Below are positions 1-6,461 of a DNA stretch of 6,461 nt, piece after piece. The DNA comes from Kiloniellaceae bacterium (GTDB taxonomy: Bacteria; Pseudomonadota; Alphaproteobacteria; Kiloniellales; Kiloniellaceae). The DNA lies in NCBI GenBank assembly GCA_021776195.1, contig JAJFGK010000127.1, positions 1 to 6,461 on the forward strand. Reading direction: 5' to 3'. A program made the position numbers and the translations under genes. The stretch's first letter is position 1; every line of letters begins with the position of its first letter. A model generated the notes under the pieces. It was not told where the DNA came from, searched no databases, and was given only the letters and a program-made list of their open reading frames with translations.

Positions 1-48
1 GTCGAGTTGCCGGGTTCCGCCTATGTTCTGCCGATTGTTGCCGAATAG
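1..48 (+). CDS. possible C-terminal end of an unidentified protein (5' partial)
   Basis: Frame 1 is open from the window edge to a TAG at 46-48 and reads VELPGSAYVLPIVAE. The codons are plausible for a GC-rich genome, but 15 residues are too few to identify a family or to exclude chance. If real, the gene runs toward the minus-strand tRNA-Thr (convergent). A 6-bp inverted repeat (27-32 with 55-60, 22-nt loop) spans the stop but has no T-tract, so no terminator is supported. Confidence is low. Confidence 0.2.
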   Translation, partial: VELPGSAYVLPIVAE

Positions 49-95
49 AAAGTTGGCAGAATCGCTGTAAGGCATTGAGAGTATGAGAGAAAAAA

Positions 96-170
96 TGGTG
101 CCGCCGGGGTGAATTGAACACCCGACCCCACCCTTACCAAGGGTGTGCTCTACCCCTGAGCTACGGCGGC
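96..170 (-). tRNA. tRNA-Thr (anticodon GGU)
   Basis: Read on the minus strand, this folds into a complete cloverleaf. The acceptor stem is GCCGCCG with CGGCGGC (7 bp), the D-arm GCTC/GAGC, the anticodon stem CACCC/GGGTG with loop TTGGTAA, the variable loop GGGTC, and the T-arm GGGTG/CACCC with loop TTCAATT. The discriminator is A and the 3' CCA is encoded. The anticodon GGU reads the threonine codon ACC, and ACU by wobble. Length is 75 nt including CCA. Six T residues follow the CCA directly on the minus strand (plus positions 90-95), which may help termination or 3' trimming. It stands alone, divergent from the small gene and murA. Confidence 0.97.
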
Positions 171-466
171 ACGCTGGGCCTTTGGGCGTCGGGAGGGGCA
201 GTTGCCACAACGCGGCAAGACCCGCTCCCAAGCGGGCGGGACAATGCCACCGGGCCCGCGTCAAGGCAAGCGGGAAGTCGCCTCCAGCACCAGCCGACCG
301 GCGCTTTTTTGGGCGGCCCGCAGCCTAGGCAACGGCGCCTTGACCCGGCCACAATTGCCGGCCAGTTTGCCGGCGTCCGCGGGGTCCCAGACCGGTGCCG
401 AGCGGGCGCAACCGGCAGGGGGCTGCAGCGGTCGCCCGGGGCGGGTTTTGCGAGAGGGCTTCGACG
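171..466. other. gene-free stretch between tRNA-Thr and the small gene
   Basis: No reading frame here looks like a real protein. It must hold the divergent promoters of tRNA-Thr (minus) and the small gene (plus), but no strong promoter is visible. It contains several small perfect inverted repeats: TTGCC/GGCAA (202-206 with 214-218), CCCGCT/AGCGGG (221-226 with 231-236) and GCCGGC/GCCGGC (357-362 with 369-374). The first two would lie in the 5' leader of the tRNA precursor. A T6 run at 305-310 follows a weak imperfect stem. Confidence 0.5.
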
Positions 467-697
467 GTGGCCAAGAGCGGCGCGAAAGACAGCAAGGAGA
501 CCCGGCTGGCCGCCGCCCTGCGGGCCAACCTGCGCCGGCGCAAGGACCAGTCGCGCGGGCGCGCGGAAGAGGGCGCGGGGTCCGGCGACCCCGATCCGGC
601 CAGAGACCTAGAGGATGAAAATCCTCATTCATCGCCGCCCGAGGCACCATCGACCGAGGCATCCTCGACCGAGGCATCGTCGACCGGGGCAACGTGA
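467..697 (+). CDS. small basic hypothetical protein upstream of murA
   Basis: This is a 76-residue protein with a GTG start preceded by GAGAGGG at 452-458, 8 nt before the start. The N-terminal part (residues 1-32, MAKSGAKDSKETRLAAALRA onward) is highly basic and probably helical; the RLAAALRANLRRRK segment resembles short hypothetical proteins that I recall upstream of murA in Alphaproteobacteria. The C-terminal part (from about residue 33) is acidic, then low-complexity Ser/Thr/Glu/Ala, encoded by 15-bp tandem repeats, and looks disordered. There is no signal peptide, membrane segment or catalytic motif. Function is unknown; an RNA- or ribosome-binding role would be a guess from the charge. 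The family link is from memory, and the start is inferred from the SD and from where basic similarity begins. Confidence 0.6.
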   Translation: MAKSGAKDSKETRLAAALRANLRRRKDQSRGRAEEGAGSGDPDPARDLEDENPHSSPPEAPSTEASSTEASSTGAT

Positions 698-700
698 CCG
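641..700 (+). repeat. 15-bp tandem repeat at the 3' end of the small gene
   Basis: There are three near-identical 15-bp units, gaggcaNcNtcgacc, at 641-655, 656-670 and 671-685, and a degenerate fourth at 686-700 (ggggcaacgtgaccg). In frame they encode EAPST, EASST, EASST and GAT-stop, so the TGA of the small gene lies inside the degenerate fourth unit. The unit length is a multiple of three, so copy-number change would lengthen or shorten the tail without a frameshift. Confidence 0.85.
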
Positions 701-710
701 AGAAACGATC

Positions 711-796
711 ACACAGAGGCCACGGAGAAGACAGGGAGGCCTCGGAGAAGATAAACAATCTCCGTGGTCTCCCTGTCTTCTCCGTGGCCTCTGTGT
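711..796. repeat. long imperfect palindrome (38-bp arms, 10-nt loop)
   Basis: The left arm (711-748) pairs with the right arm (759-796) around a 10-nt loop (749-758). Of 38 positions, 36 are Watson-Crick; the exceptions are a T/T mismatch (742/765) and a G/T wobble (739/768). Each arm contains a 20-nt-period direct repeat (GAGGCCaCGGAGAAGA at 716-731, GAGGCCtCGGAGAAGA at 736-751). The composition (cacagaggccacggagaaga type) resembles a palindromic repeat family scattered through many bacterial genomes, often mis-annotated as ORFs. It lies 14 nt after the stop of the small gene and 154 nt before murA. In RNA it would form a very stable stem, but no U-tract follows, so it is not a standard terminator. 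Confidence 0.9.
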
Positions 797-950
797 CGAC
801 TGCTTTTGACTTTTGCATCGCCCAGGCGCGGCTTGAGGCCGGCGGGGACTTGCAGTAGAAGGCCCGCTTGGGCCGGCCAGGGCAGACGAGGGTTTTTGGG
901 CGGGCGCGAGTTTGGCGGCTCGGCTCCGCGAAATGGGAAAGGCCAAGGCC

Positions 951-2317
<1,367 letters not shown>

Positions 2318-2321
<4 letters not shown>

Positions 2322-2878
2322 CCGGAGACAGCGGCAATTCGGGCTCGGCACAGCACCGACCCCTGAAACTGAAGGCCCGCGACGAGGAGGATCTCGACGT
2401 CATCGGCGCGCTGCTGCAGGACGCCCTGGTGCCGCTAATGGACAGCGCTTACCTGCCGTCCGAGAAGCGTTTCGTCATGGTGGTCAACCGCTTCCTCTGG
2501 AGCGAGGCCCAACGCGCCAACGCGCCGTCGCAGCCGCCGGCCCTGCCCGAGGGCGCGGACGCCGCCTTCGAGGACGCCGCCGAGGAGCCGCCTTTCGGGC
2601 GGGTCAACTGCGGGGTCTGCTTCGACAAGGTGACGGCGGTGCGCAGCCGCGGCTTCGACAAGAACCAGAAAGACGAGATCCTGAACTTCCTGACCCTGAA
2701 GGCCGAACCCGGCCTGATTTCGCTCTTCTTCTCCGAGGGGGCGGTGATCCAGCTCGTGATCTCCCGCATTGCCTGTCACCTGGAGGACCTCGGCGAGGTC
2801 TGGCCGACCCGCTGGCGGCCCGATCACGACGCGGCGCTGGAGGCCGAGACCGAGGACCCGGCGCCGGACGGGGCCTGA
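2318..2878 (+). CDS. DUF2948 family protein
   Basis: This 186-residue cytoplasmic protein of unknown function matches the DUF2948 family, which I know from Alphaproteobacteria in this same position after murA. Recognisable segments are [25 protein letters not shown] (about residues 15-39, split here only for description), [19 protein letters not shown] (about 45-63) and the C-terminal half with [14 protein letters not shown] and [20 protein letters not shown] low-complexity Pro/Ala/Glu stretch lies between (about 67-87). No signal peptide, membrane segment or catalytic motif is evident. The ATG overlaps the murA stop as ATGA, with GGGAG at 2304-2308, 9 nt upstream. The family assignment rests on recall of sequence and context; context alone links it loosely to cell-wall and histidine genes. 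Confidence 0.88.
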
Positions 2879-2879
2879 C

Positions 2880-3656
2880 ATGGTGCTTTCCGGTCCAACT
2901 CGGGAGGGCCCGGCCAGTCGGAACGATGAGTTTCCAGCCCCACAAGGCGGCCCGCCAAACGCTGGCGAAGGCTTGGTCCTGGCGGTCCCCAAGGGGCGCA
3001 TCCTGAAGGAACTGGCGCCGCTGCTGGCGCGCTGCGGCATTCAGCCCGAGCCGGCCTTTTCCGACCCCGATAGCCGCAAGCTGCGCTTTGCCACCAATTT
3101 GCCCGGGCTCGCCATCATCCGGGTTCGGTCCTTCGATGTCGCCACCTTCGTGGCTTTCGGCGCGGCCCATCTCGGGGTTGCCGGCAACGACGTGCTGATG
3201 GAGTTCGACTACGGCGAGATCTACAGCCCACTCGATCTCGGCATCGGCGCCTGCCGGGTCTCGGTCGCCGAGCCCAGCGCGCTGGCCGCCGAGGAGGACC
3301 CGGGGCGCTGGAGCCATGTGCGGGTGGCGACTAAGTATCCGGGCCTGACCAGCCGGCACTTCGCGGCGCGCGGCGTCCAGGCCGAGTGCATCAAGCTGAG
3401 CGGGGCCATGGAGCTGGCGCCCAGCCTCGGGCTCTGCCGCCGCATCGTCGATCTGGTCTCGACCGGCCGCACCCTGGAGGCCAACGGCCTGACCGAGATC
3501 GAGGTCATCGCCCAGGTCACCTCGCGGCTGATCGTCAACCGCGCCGCCTTCAAGACCCGGCCCCAGGAGATCGACCGCTGGGTCGAAGCCTTCCGCGCCG
3601 CCGTGGGAGATGCCGTGGGAGATGCCGTGGGAGATGCCGATGCAGAGCGGCTTTGA
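2880..3656 (+). CDS. hisG: ATP phosphoribosyltransferase, short form (HisG-S)
   Basis: HisG condenses ATP with PRPP to phosphoribosyl-ATP, the first step of histidine biosynthesis. Visible motifs are [14 protein letters not shown] (about residues 32-45), [18 protein letters not shown], and the PRPP-binding signature from Glu178 through Asp191 to TGRTL (195-199). There is no C-terminal PII-like regulatory domain, so this is the short form, which works in complex with HisZ; no hisZ is in the window. The ATG at 2880 is one base after the DUF2948 stop, giving 258 residues. This leaves 31 residues of Pro/Gly-rich sequence before the conserved core. A TTG at 2973 would start exactly at the core but has no properly spaced SD, so the upstream ATG is preferred. 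The C-terminus carries three AVGD repeats (241-252) and overlaps hisD. Confidence 0.94.
   Translation: MVLSGPTREGPASRNDEFPAPQGGPPNAGEGLVLAVPKGRILKELAPLLARCGIQPEPAFSDPDSRKLRFATNLPGLAIIRVRSFDVATFVAFGAAHLGVAGNDVLMEFDYGEIYSPLDLGIGACRVSVAEPSALAAEEDPGRWSHVRVATKYPGLTSRHFAARGVQAECIKLSGAMELAPSLGLCRRIVDLVSTGRTLEANGLTEIEVIAQVTSRLIVNRAAFKTRPQEIDRWVEAFRAAVGDAVGDAVGDADAERL
3600..3635 (+). repeat. three perfect 12-bp tandem repeats at the hisG/hisD junction
   Basis: The unit gccgtgggagat occurs at 3600-3611, 3612-3623 and 3624-3635, followed by a diverged gccgatgcagag. In the hisG frame each unit encodes Ala-Val-Gly-Asp. In the hisD frame it reads Met-Pro-Trp-Glu, giving ATGs at 3610, 3622 and 3634 before the ATG at 3640. 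Each unit carries GGGAG (3605-3609, 3617-3621, 3629-3633), a Shine-Dalgarno core. Confidence 0.95.
3629..3633 (+). promoter_or_regulatory. Shine-Dalgarno of hisD inside the third 12-bp repeat
   Basis: GGGAG lies 6 nt upstream of the ATG at 3640, an ideal spacing. The same motif in the earlier repeats sits 12 nt from the ATGs at 3622 and 3634, which is long, and the ATG at 3610 has no SD. This favours 3640 as the hisD start. Confidence 0.65.
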
Positions 3657-4989
3657 TACGGACGGCCCCCAAACGGAAGGCCCTTTACGGCTGAACCAGG
3701 CGGACCGGGACTTCGAGGCCGGCTTCGCCGCGCTGTTGGGCGCCAAGCGGGAGAGCGACGAGGACGTCGGCCGCACGGTGGCGGCCATCCTGGCGGATGT
3801 GCGCGAGGGCGGCGACGCGGCCCTGATCGCCCAGACCGAACGGCTCGACGGCCATCGCCTGACCCCGGCCAGCCTGCGGGTTGCGCCGGAGCGGATCGCC
3901 GCTGCCGCCGCCGCGCTCGACCCCCGGACCCGGGCCGCCCTGGAACTGGCGATCGAGCGGGTCGGGGCCTTTCATCGCCGCCAGCTTCCCACCGACCTGC
4001 GCTACCGGGACGAGACGGGGATCGAACTCGGCCTGCGTTGGACCGCGATCGAGGCGCTCGGGCTCTACGTACCCGGCGGCACCGCGGCCTATCCCTCCTC
4101 GGTGGTGATGAACGCCGTGCCGGCGCAGGTCGCCGGGGCCGGCCGTCTGGCCATGGTGGTGCCGGCGCCGCGGGGGCAACTCAACGACCGGGTGCTGGCC
4201 ACCGCCGGTCTGCTGGGGATCGAGGAGATCTATCAGGTCGGCGGCGCCCAGGCGGTCGCGGCATTGGCCTACGGGACCGAGACCATCGCCCCGGTCGATA
4301 AGATCGTCGGCCCCGGCAACGCCTATGTCGCGGCGGCCAAGCGCCAGGTCTTCGGCCGGGTCGGCATCGACATGATCGCCGGGCCCTCGGAGATCCTGGT
4401 GGTCGCCGACGCGGCCAATGACCCGGCCTGGATCGCCGCCGACCTGCTGTCCCAGGCCGAACACGACAGCGCCGCCCAGGCGATCTTGATCGCCGACGAC
4501 GCGGCCTTCGCCGCCGCTGTGGTCGCCGCCGTCGCGGCCCATCTGGAGACTTTGCCGCGCGCGGCCATCGCCCGCCAGAGCTGGCGAACCCATGGCGCGG
4601 TGATCCTGGTCCCGGACCTGGCAGCGGCGCCGGGCCTGGTCGACCGGATCGCGCCCGAGCACTTGGAATTGGCGGTCGCCGACCCGCAGGCCCTGGCCGG
4701 CCGGGTGCGCCACGCCGGCGCCATCTTTCTCGGCCGCCACACGCCGGAGGCCATCGGCGACTATGTCGGCGGGCCCAACCACGTGCTGCCCACGGACCGT
4801 TCGGCGCGCTTTTCTTCCGGCCTGTCGGTCTTCGATTTTCTGAAGCGCACCACGCTCCTGGGCTGCGATGCCGCAGGGCTCGCCGCCATCGGTCCCGCCG
4901 CGGTGACCCTGGCCGAGGCCGAAGGCCTCGACGCCCACGCCCTGTCGGTCAGCCTGCGCCTTGCCGCCCTGGACGGCGCGGAGAGTTAG
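3640..4989 (+). CDS. hisD: histidinol dehydrogenase HisD
   Basis: HisD is a zinc enzyme that oxidises L-histidinol to L-histidine in two NAD-dependent steps, the last reactions of histidine biosynthesis. From the ATG at 3640 it has 449 residues, normal for the family. Zinc ligands Gln272 and His275 (LSQAEHDS), Asp374 ([10 protein letters not shown]) and His433 (GLDAHALSV) and catalytic Glu340-His341 (APEHLEL) align with Gln259, His262, Asp360, His419 and Glu326-His327 of E. coli HisD at a nearly constant offset. NAD-binding motifs [14 protein letters not shown] and [15 protein letters not shown] are intact. Three in-frame upstream ATGs (3610, 3622, 3634) lie in the repeats and would prepend MPWE units; SD spacing favours 3640. 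It overlaps the hisG end by 17 nt, implying coupling. In many Alphaproteobacteria hisD follows DUF2948 directly; here hisG sits between them. Confidence 0.96.
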   Translation: MQSGFDTDGPQTEGPLRLNQADRDFEAGFAALLGAKRESDEDVGRTVAAILADVREGGDAALIAQTERLDGHRLTPASLRVAPERIAAAAAALDPRTRAALELAIERVGAFHRRQLPTDLRYRDETGIELGLRWTAIEALGLYVPGGTAAYPSSVVMNAVPAQVAGAGRLAMVVPAPRGQLNDRVLATAGLLGIEEIYQVGGAQAVAALAYGTETIAPVDKIVGPGNAYVAAAKRQVFGRVGIDMIAGPSEILVVADAANDPAWIAADLLSQAEHDSAAQAILIADDAAFAAAVVAAVAAHLETLPRAAIARQSWRTHGAVILVPDLAAAPGLVDRIAPEHLELAVADPQALAGRVRHAGAIFLGRHTPEAIGDYVGGPNHVLPTDRSARFSSGLSVFDFLKRTTLLGCDAAGLAAIGPAAVTLAEAEGLDAHALSVSLRLAALDGAES

Positions 4990-4991
4990 AG

Positions 4992-5024
4992 CCATTGGGC
5001 TTGAGCTCCGATCAAGACCATTGG
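4992..5024 (+). other. hairpin directly after hisD
   Basis: CCATTGG-G-CTTGA (4992-5004) pairs with TCAAG-A-CCATTGG (5012-5024) around the 7-nt loop GCTCCGA. The stem has 11 Watson-Crick pairs, one T/T and one G/A mismatch. It begins 3 nt after the hisD stop, a terminator-like position, but AAAGCGCG follows instead of a U-tract. It may mark or protect the 3' end of the hisD transcript; a canonical intrinsic terminator is not supported. Confidence 0.4.
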
Positions 5025-5084
5025 AAAGCGCGACTGCGCGCCCGCAGCGTCAGCGAGGATAGCCCACCTGGCGCGTGAAGGTTT

Positions 5085-5109
5085 CGAGGGTCACTTGTTA
5101 TGACCCTCG
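5085..5109. other. perfect 9-bp inverted repeat in the hisD/UPF0262 gap
   Basis: CGAGGGTCA (5085-5093) and TGACCCTCG (5101-5109) are perfect reverse complements around the 7-nt loop cttgtta. It lies 77 nt before the UPF0262 start. The dyad could be an operator for a dimeric regulator or an RNA hairpin in a read-through or leader transcript. No T-tract follows directly; a T5 run occurs 33 nt later (5143-5147). Confidence 0.45.
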
Positions 5110-5185
5110 GTGAATCCCCAGGGTGCCATTCTCCTAATTGGCCTTTTTCCTTTATGGCCGCCGCGATCGGCGCTATCTGGAGGCC

Positions 5186-5683
5186 ATGAGCGAGGAACGG
5201 TTCGCGTCACCGGAGTCGCCGGAGCGCCTGGTCAAGATCGAGCTGGACGAACGGACGGTGCTGCGGCGCTCGCCGGAGATCGAGCACGAGCGCCAGGTGG
5301 CGATCTACGATCTGCTGGAGGACAACCGCTTCAGCCCGGCGGGCGACTTCACCGGCCCCTACTGCCTGCACCTGGGGATCGAGGAGAACCGCCTGGTCTT
5401 CAGCATCCGCGACGAGACCGATAGCCCGCTGACCGCCGTTACCCTGCCGCTGCTGCCCTTTCGCCGTGTTGTGCGCGACTACTTCGCGATCTGCGAAACC
5501 TATTTCGAGGCCATCAAGACCGCCAGCCCGGCCAAGATCGAGGCCATCGACATGGGCCGTCGCGGCCTTCACAACGAAGGCTCCGAGCTGTTGCTGGAGC
5601 GCCTCGCCGAGAAGATCGAGACCAACTTCGACACCGCGCGGCGTCTCTTCACGCTGATCTGCGTCCTCCACATCAGGGGCTGA
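5186..5683 (+). CDS. UPF0262 family protein
   Basis: This 165-residue protein of unknown function belongs to UPF0262, a family I recognise from Alphaproteobacteria beside hisD. Diagnostic segments are [19 protein letters not shown] (about residues 31-49), the [20 protein letters not shown] block in the middle, [19 protein letters not shown], and the C-terminal [18 protein letters not shown]. No signal peptide, membrane segment or known catalytic motif is seen. The ATG at 5186 gives the expected length; an upstream TTG (5138) is unlikely. GGAGG (5179-5183) is only 2 nt from the ATG, unusually close, so initiation may be weak or use other features. Its TGA overlaps the next ATG (TGATG), so the pair is probably translated together. 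Confidence 0.92.
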   Translation: MSEERFASPESPERLVKIELDERTVLRRSPEIEHERQVAIYDLLEDNRFSPAGDFTGPYCLHLGIEENRLVFSIRDETDSPLTAVTLPLLPFRRVVRDYFAICETYFEAIKTASPAKIEAIDMGRRGLHNEGSELLLERLAEKIETNFDTARRLFTLICVLHIRG

Positions 5684-6135
5684 TGCCAGCGATGGAGGAC
5701 CTTCCCGGTGCCGTGCTCTTCTGCTGCACGATGAATCAGGTGCGCTCGCCCATGGGCGAGGGGCTGCTGAAGCACCTGTTGGGACACAAGGTCTATGTCG
5801 ATTCCGTGGGGGTGCGGCCGGGCGAGATCGATCCCTTCGTGGTCGAGGTCATGGAGGAGGTCGGCATCAATATCTCGCGCCACCGCTCGAAGACCTTCGA
5901 CGACCTGGAAGACACCTACTTCGACCTGATCATCTCGCTCTCGCCCGAGGCACAGCACTCGGCGGTCGAGCTGACCCGCACCATGGCCTGCGAGGTCGAG
6001 TTCTGGAACACCTTCGACCCCTCGATCGTCGAGGGCAACCGCGAGACCCGTCTGGACGCCTACCGCCAGGTTCGCGACCACCTGCGCAAGCGGATCGAAG
6101 CGCGCTTCGCCCTCGACCTGAAACCGGAATTCTGA
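5683..6135 (+). CDS. low-molecular-weight phosphotyrosine phosphatase / ArsC-like protein
   Basis: This is a 150-residue cytoplasmic protein of the LMW phosphatase fold, which includes protein-tyrosine phosphatases and thioredoxin-type arsenate reductases. The P-loop C-X5-R-S is visible as Cys15-TMNQV-Arg21-Ser22, right after the first beta strand (GAVLFC). Asp112-Pro113 (TFDPS) is the likely general-acid loop. The P-loop differs from the canonical CLGNICRS: the second cysteine is Val20 and the glycine is Met17. It is therefore unclear whether the substrate is phosphotyrosine, arsenate or something else, and no ars genes are nearby. The first ATG (5683) overlaps the UPF0262 stop; AGGGG at 5675-5679 is 3 nt away. 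An ATG at 5692, 12 nt from the same SD, is an equally possible start (147 residues). Context suggests a housekeeping role with UPF0262. Confidence 0.9.
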   Translation: MPAMEDLPGAVLFCCTMNQVRSPMGEGLLKHLLGHKVYVDSVGVRPGEIDPFVVEVMEEVGINISRHRSKTFDDLEDTYFDLIISLSPEAQHSAVELTRTMACEVEFWNTFDPSIVEGNRETRLDAYRQVRDHLRKRIEARFALDLKPEF

Positions 6136-6187
6136 GAAGACTGCCTCCGGGCATGCTCGCCCGCCGGATTGTCACTCGCCAGATCGT

Positions 6188-6216
6188 TTGTCGGGCGTGT
6201 TTCTTTCTTGTATAGT
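6188..6216 (+). promoter_or_regulatory. probable sigma-70 type promoter of infA
   Basis: TTGTCG (6188-6193) and TATAGT (6211-6216) are separated by exactly 17 nt. The spacer is T-rich in an otherwise GC-rich region. The likely transcription start is near 6222-6224, giving an infA leader of about 120 nt. This is the best promoter match in the window and lies in a true intergenic gap. The exact start base is inferred. Confidence 0.65.
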
Positions 6217-6223
6217 CCGCGCG

Positions 6224-6255
6224 CGCCTGGTCCCTGATAGCGCCGGGACCGGGCG
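6224..6255 (+). promoter_or_regulatory. GC-rich hairpin at the 5' end of the infA leader
   Basis: CGCCTGGTCCC (6224-6234) pairs with GGGACCGGGCG (6245-6255), an 11-bp stem with one G/U wobble and a 10-nt loop (tgatagcgcc). It starts at about the predicted first transcribed base and is followed by only three T residues. A 5'-terminal hairpin of this kind can protect mRNA from 5'-end-dependent decay; attenuation is also possible. Neither is shown by sequence alone. Confidence 0.5.
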
Positions 6256-6345
6256 TTTGGCACACAGGGGATGCGTGACGGATTAGGGCGCGGAGCACGA
6301 AGCGGCGCATGGCACCCCGGCGAACGAGGGTTTGAGACCGAACGC

Positions 6346-6461
6346 ATGGTAAAGGAAGATCTGCTTGAATTTCAGGGCACGGTGACCGAACTGCTGCCCA
6401 ACGCGATGTTCCGCGTGAAGCTCGACAACGAGCATGAGGTGCTGGCTCATACCGCCGGCAA
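6346..6461 (+). CDS. infA: translation initiation factor IF-1 (3' partial)
   Basis: IF-1 binds the 30S A-site during initiation with IF-2 and IF-3. The first 38 residues are present ([20 protein letters not shown], then [18 protein letters not shown]), matching the start of the S1/OB-fold protein, normally about 72 residues; the window ends in the next codon. The second residue is Val where Ala is usual. The ATG at 6346 is fixed by family alignment. The SD is weak: GAGA (6334-6337) is 8 nt upstream, and a better GAGGG (6326-6330) is 15 nt away. It has its own promoter, so it is probably separate from the upstream phosphatase gene. Confidence 0.96.
   Translation, partial: MVKEDLLEFQGTVTELLPNAMFRVKLDNEHEVLAHTAG

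Noticed and set aside
241..269. Minus-strand promoter for tRNA-Thr: TTGCCT (264-269) and CATTGT (241-246), 17-nt spacer
   Set aside because: Spacing is right, but the -10 matches only 3 of 6 and the -35 is partial; too weak to annotate.
286..310. Intrinsic terminator: AGCACC/GGCGCT followed by TTTTTT
   Set aside because: The stem is only 6 bp with a mismatch, and no plus-strand gene lies just upstream to be terminated.
340..368. Plus-strand promoter for the small gene: TTGACC (340-345) and CAGTTT (363-368), 17-nt spacer
   Set aside because: The -35 is good, but the -10 is poor and falls in a small hairpin loop; not strong enough.
711..796. CRISPR-like or terminator reading of the palindrome
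   Set aside because: There are no regularly spaced repeats with unique spacers, and no U-tract follows the stem.
833..861. Promoter for murA: TTGAGG (833-838) and TAGAAG (856-861), 17-nt spacer
   Set aside because: The -10 lacks the conserved final T and the region is GC-rich; possible but unsupported.
861..897. GGCCC/GGGCC hairpin with a later T5 run before murA
   Set aside because: The T-run is about 18 nt beyond the stem, too far for an intrinsic terminator.
3685..4995. Minus-strand open frame of 436 codons antisense to hisD
   Set aside because: It is a mirror frame of a strongly supported hisD with intact catalytic residues; the translation is His/Gly/Arg-rich and matches nothing I know.
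6146..6168. Terminator after the phosphatase gene (TCCGGGC/GCCCG and CCGGA)
   Set aside because: The stem is short, has alternative pairings and lacks a T-tract.

Overview
The window looks like ordinary chromosomal DNA from a GC-rich alphaproteobacterium, most likely of the Rhodospirillales type. The evidence is the gene order murA, DUF2948, hisG, hisD, UPF0262, low-molecular-weight phosphatase, infA, a conserved neighbourhood in Alphaproteobacteria, and the strong G/C preference at third codon positions. DUF2948 and UPF0262 are, as far as I recall, essentially alphaproteobacterial families. I see no phage, insertion sequence, CRISPR or defence genes.

Layout: the left edge (1-95) may hold the last 15 codons of a plus-strand gene. 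A minus-strand tRNA-Thr (anticodon GGU) with an encoded CCA follows at 96-170. Bases 171-466 hold no convincing gene, only small inverted repeats. A small basic hypothetical protein with a GTG start occupies 467-697 and ends in three 15-bp tandem repeats. The gap before murA contains a striking 38-bp-armed palindrome (711-796).

From 951 to 4989, murA, the DUF2948 gene, hisG and hisD form a tightly packed operon-like unit (ATGA overlap, 1-nt gap, 17-nt overlap). It joins the first committed step of peptidoglycan synthesis to the first and last steps of histidine biosynthesis. HisG is the short form, so it should need a HisZ partner encoded elsewhere. Three 12-bp repeats at the hisG/hisD junction encode the HisG C-terminus and also supply the hisD Shine-Dalgarno sequence.

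A 196-bp gap with three hairpins separates hisD from a second small unit: UPF0262 and a low-molecular-weight phosphatase-like protein, overlapping by one base. Then comes a good sigma-70-type promoter, a leader of about 120 nt opening with a GC-rich hairpin, and the start of infA (IF-1), which is cut by the window end.

The most interesting items are non-coding or at gene junctions: the long palindrome, the dual-purpose 12-bp repeat, the structured infA leader and the hairpin-rich hisD/UPF0262 gap. I did not find a convincing previously undescribed system.
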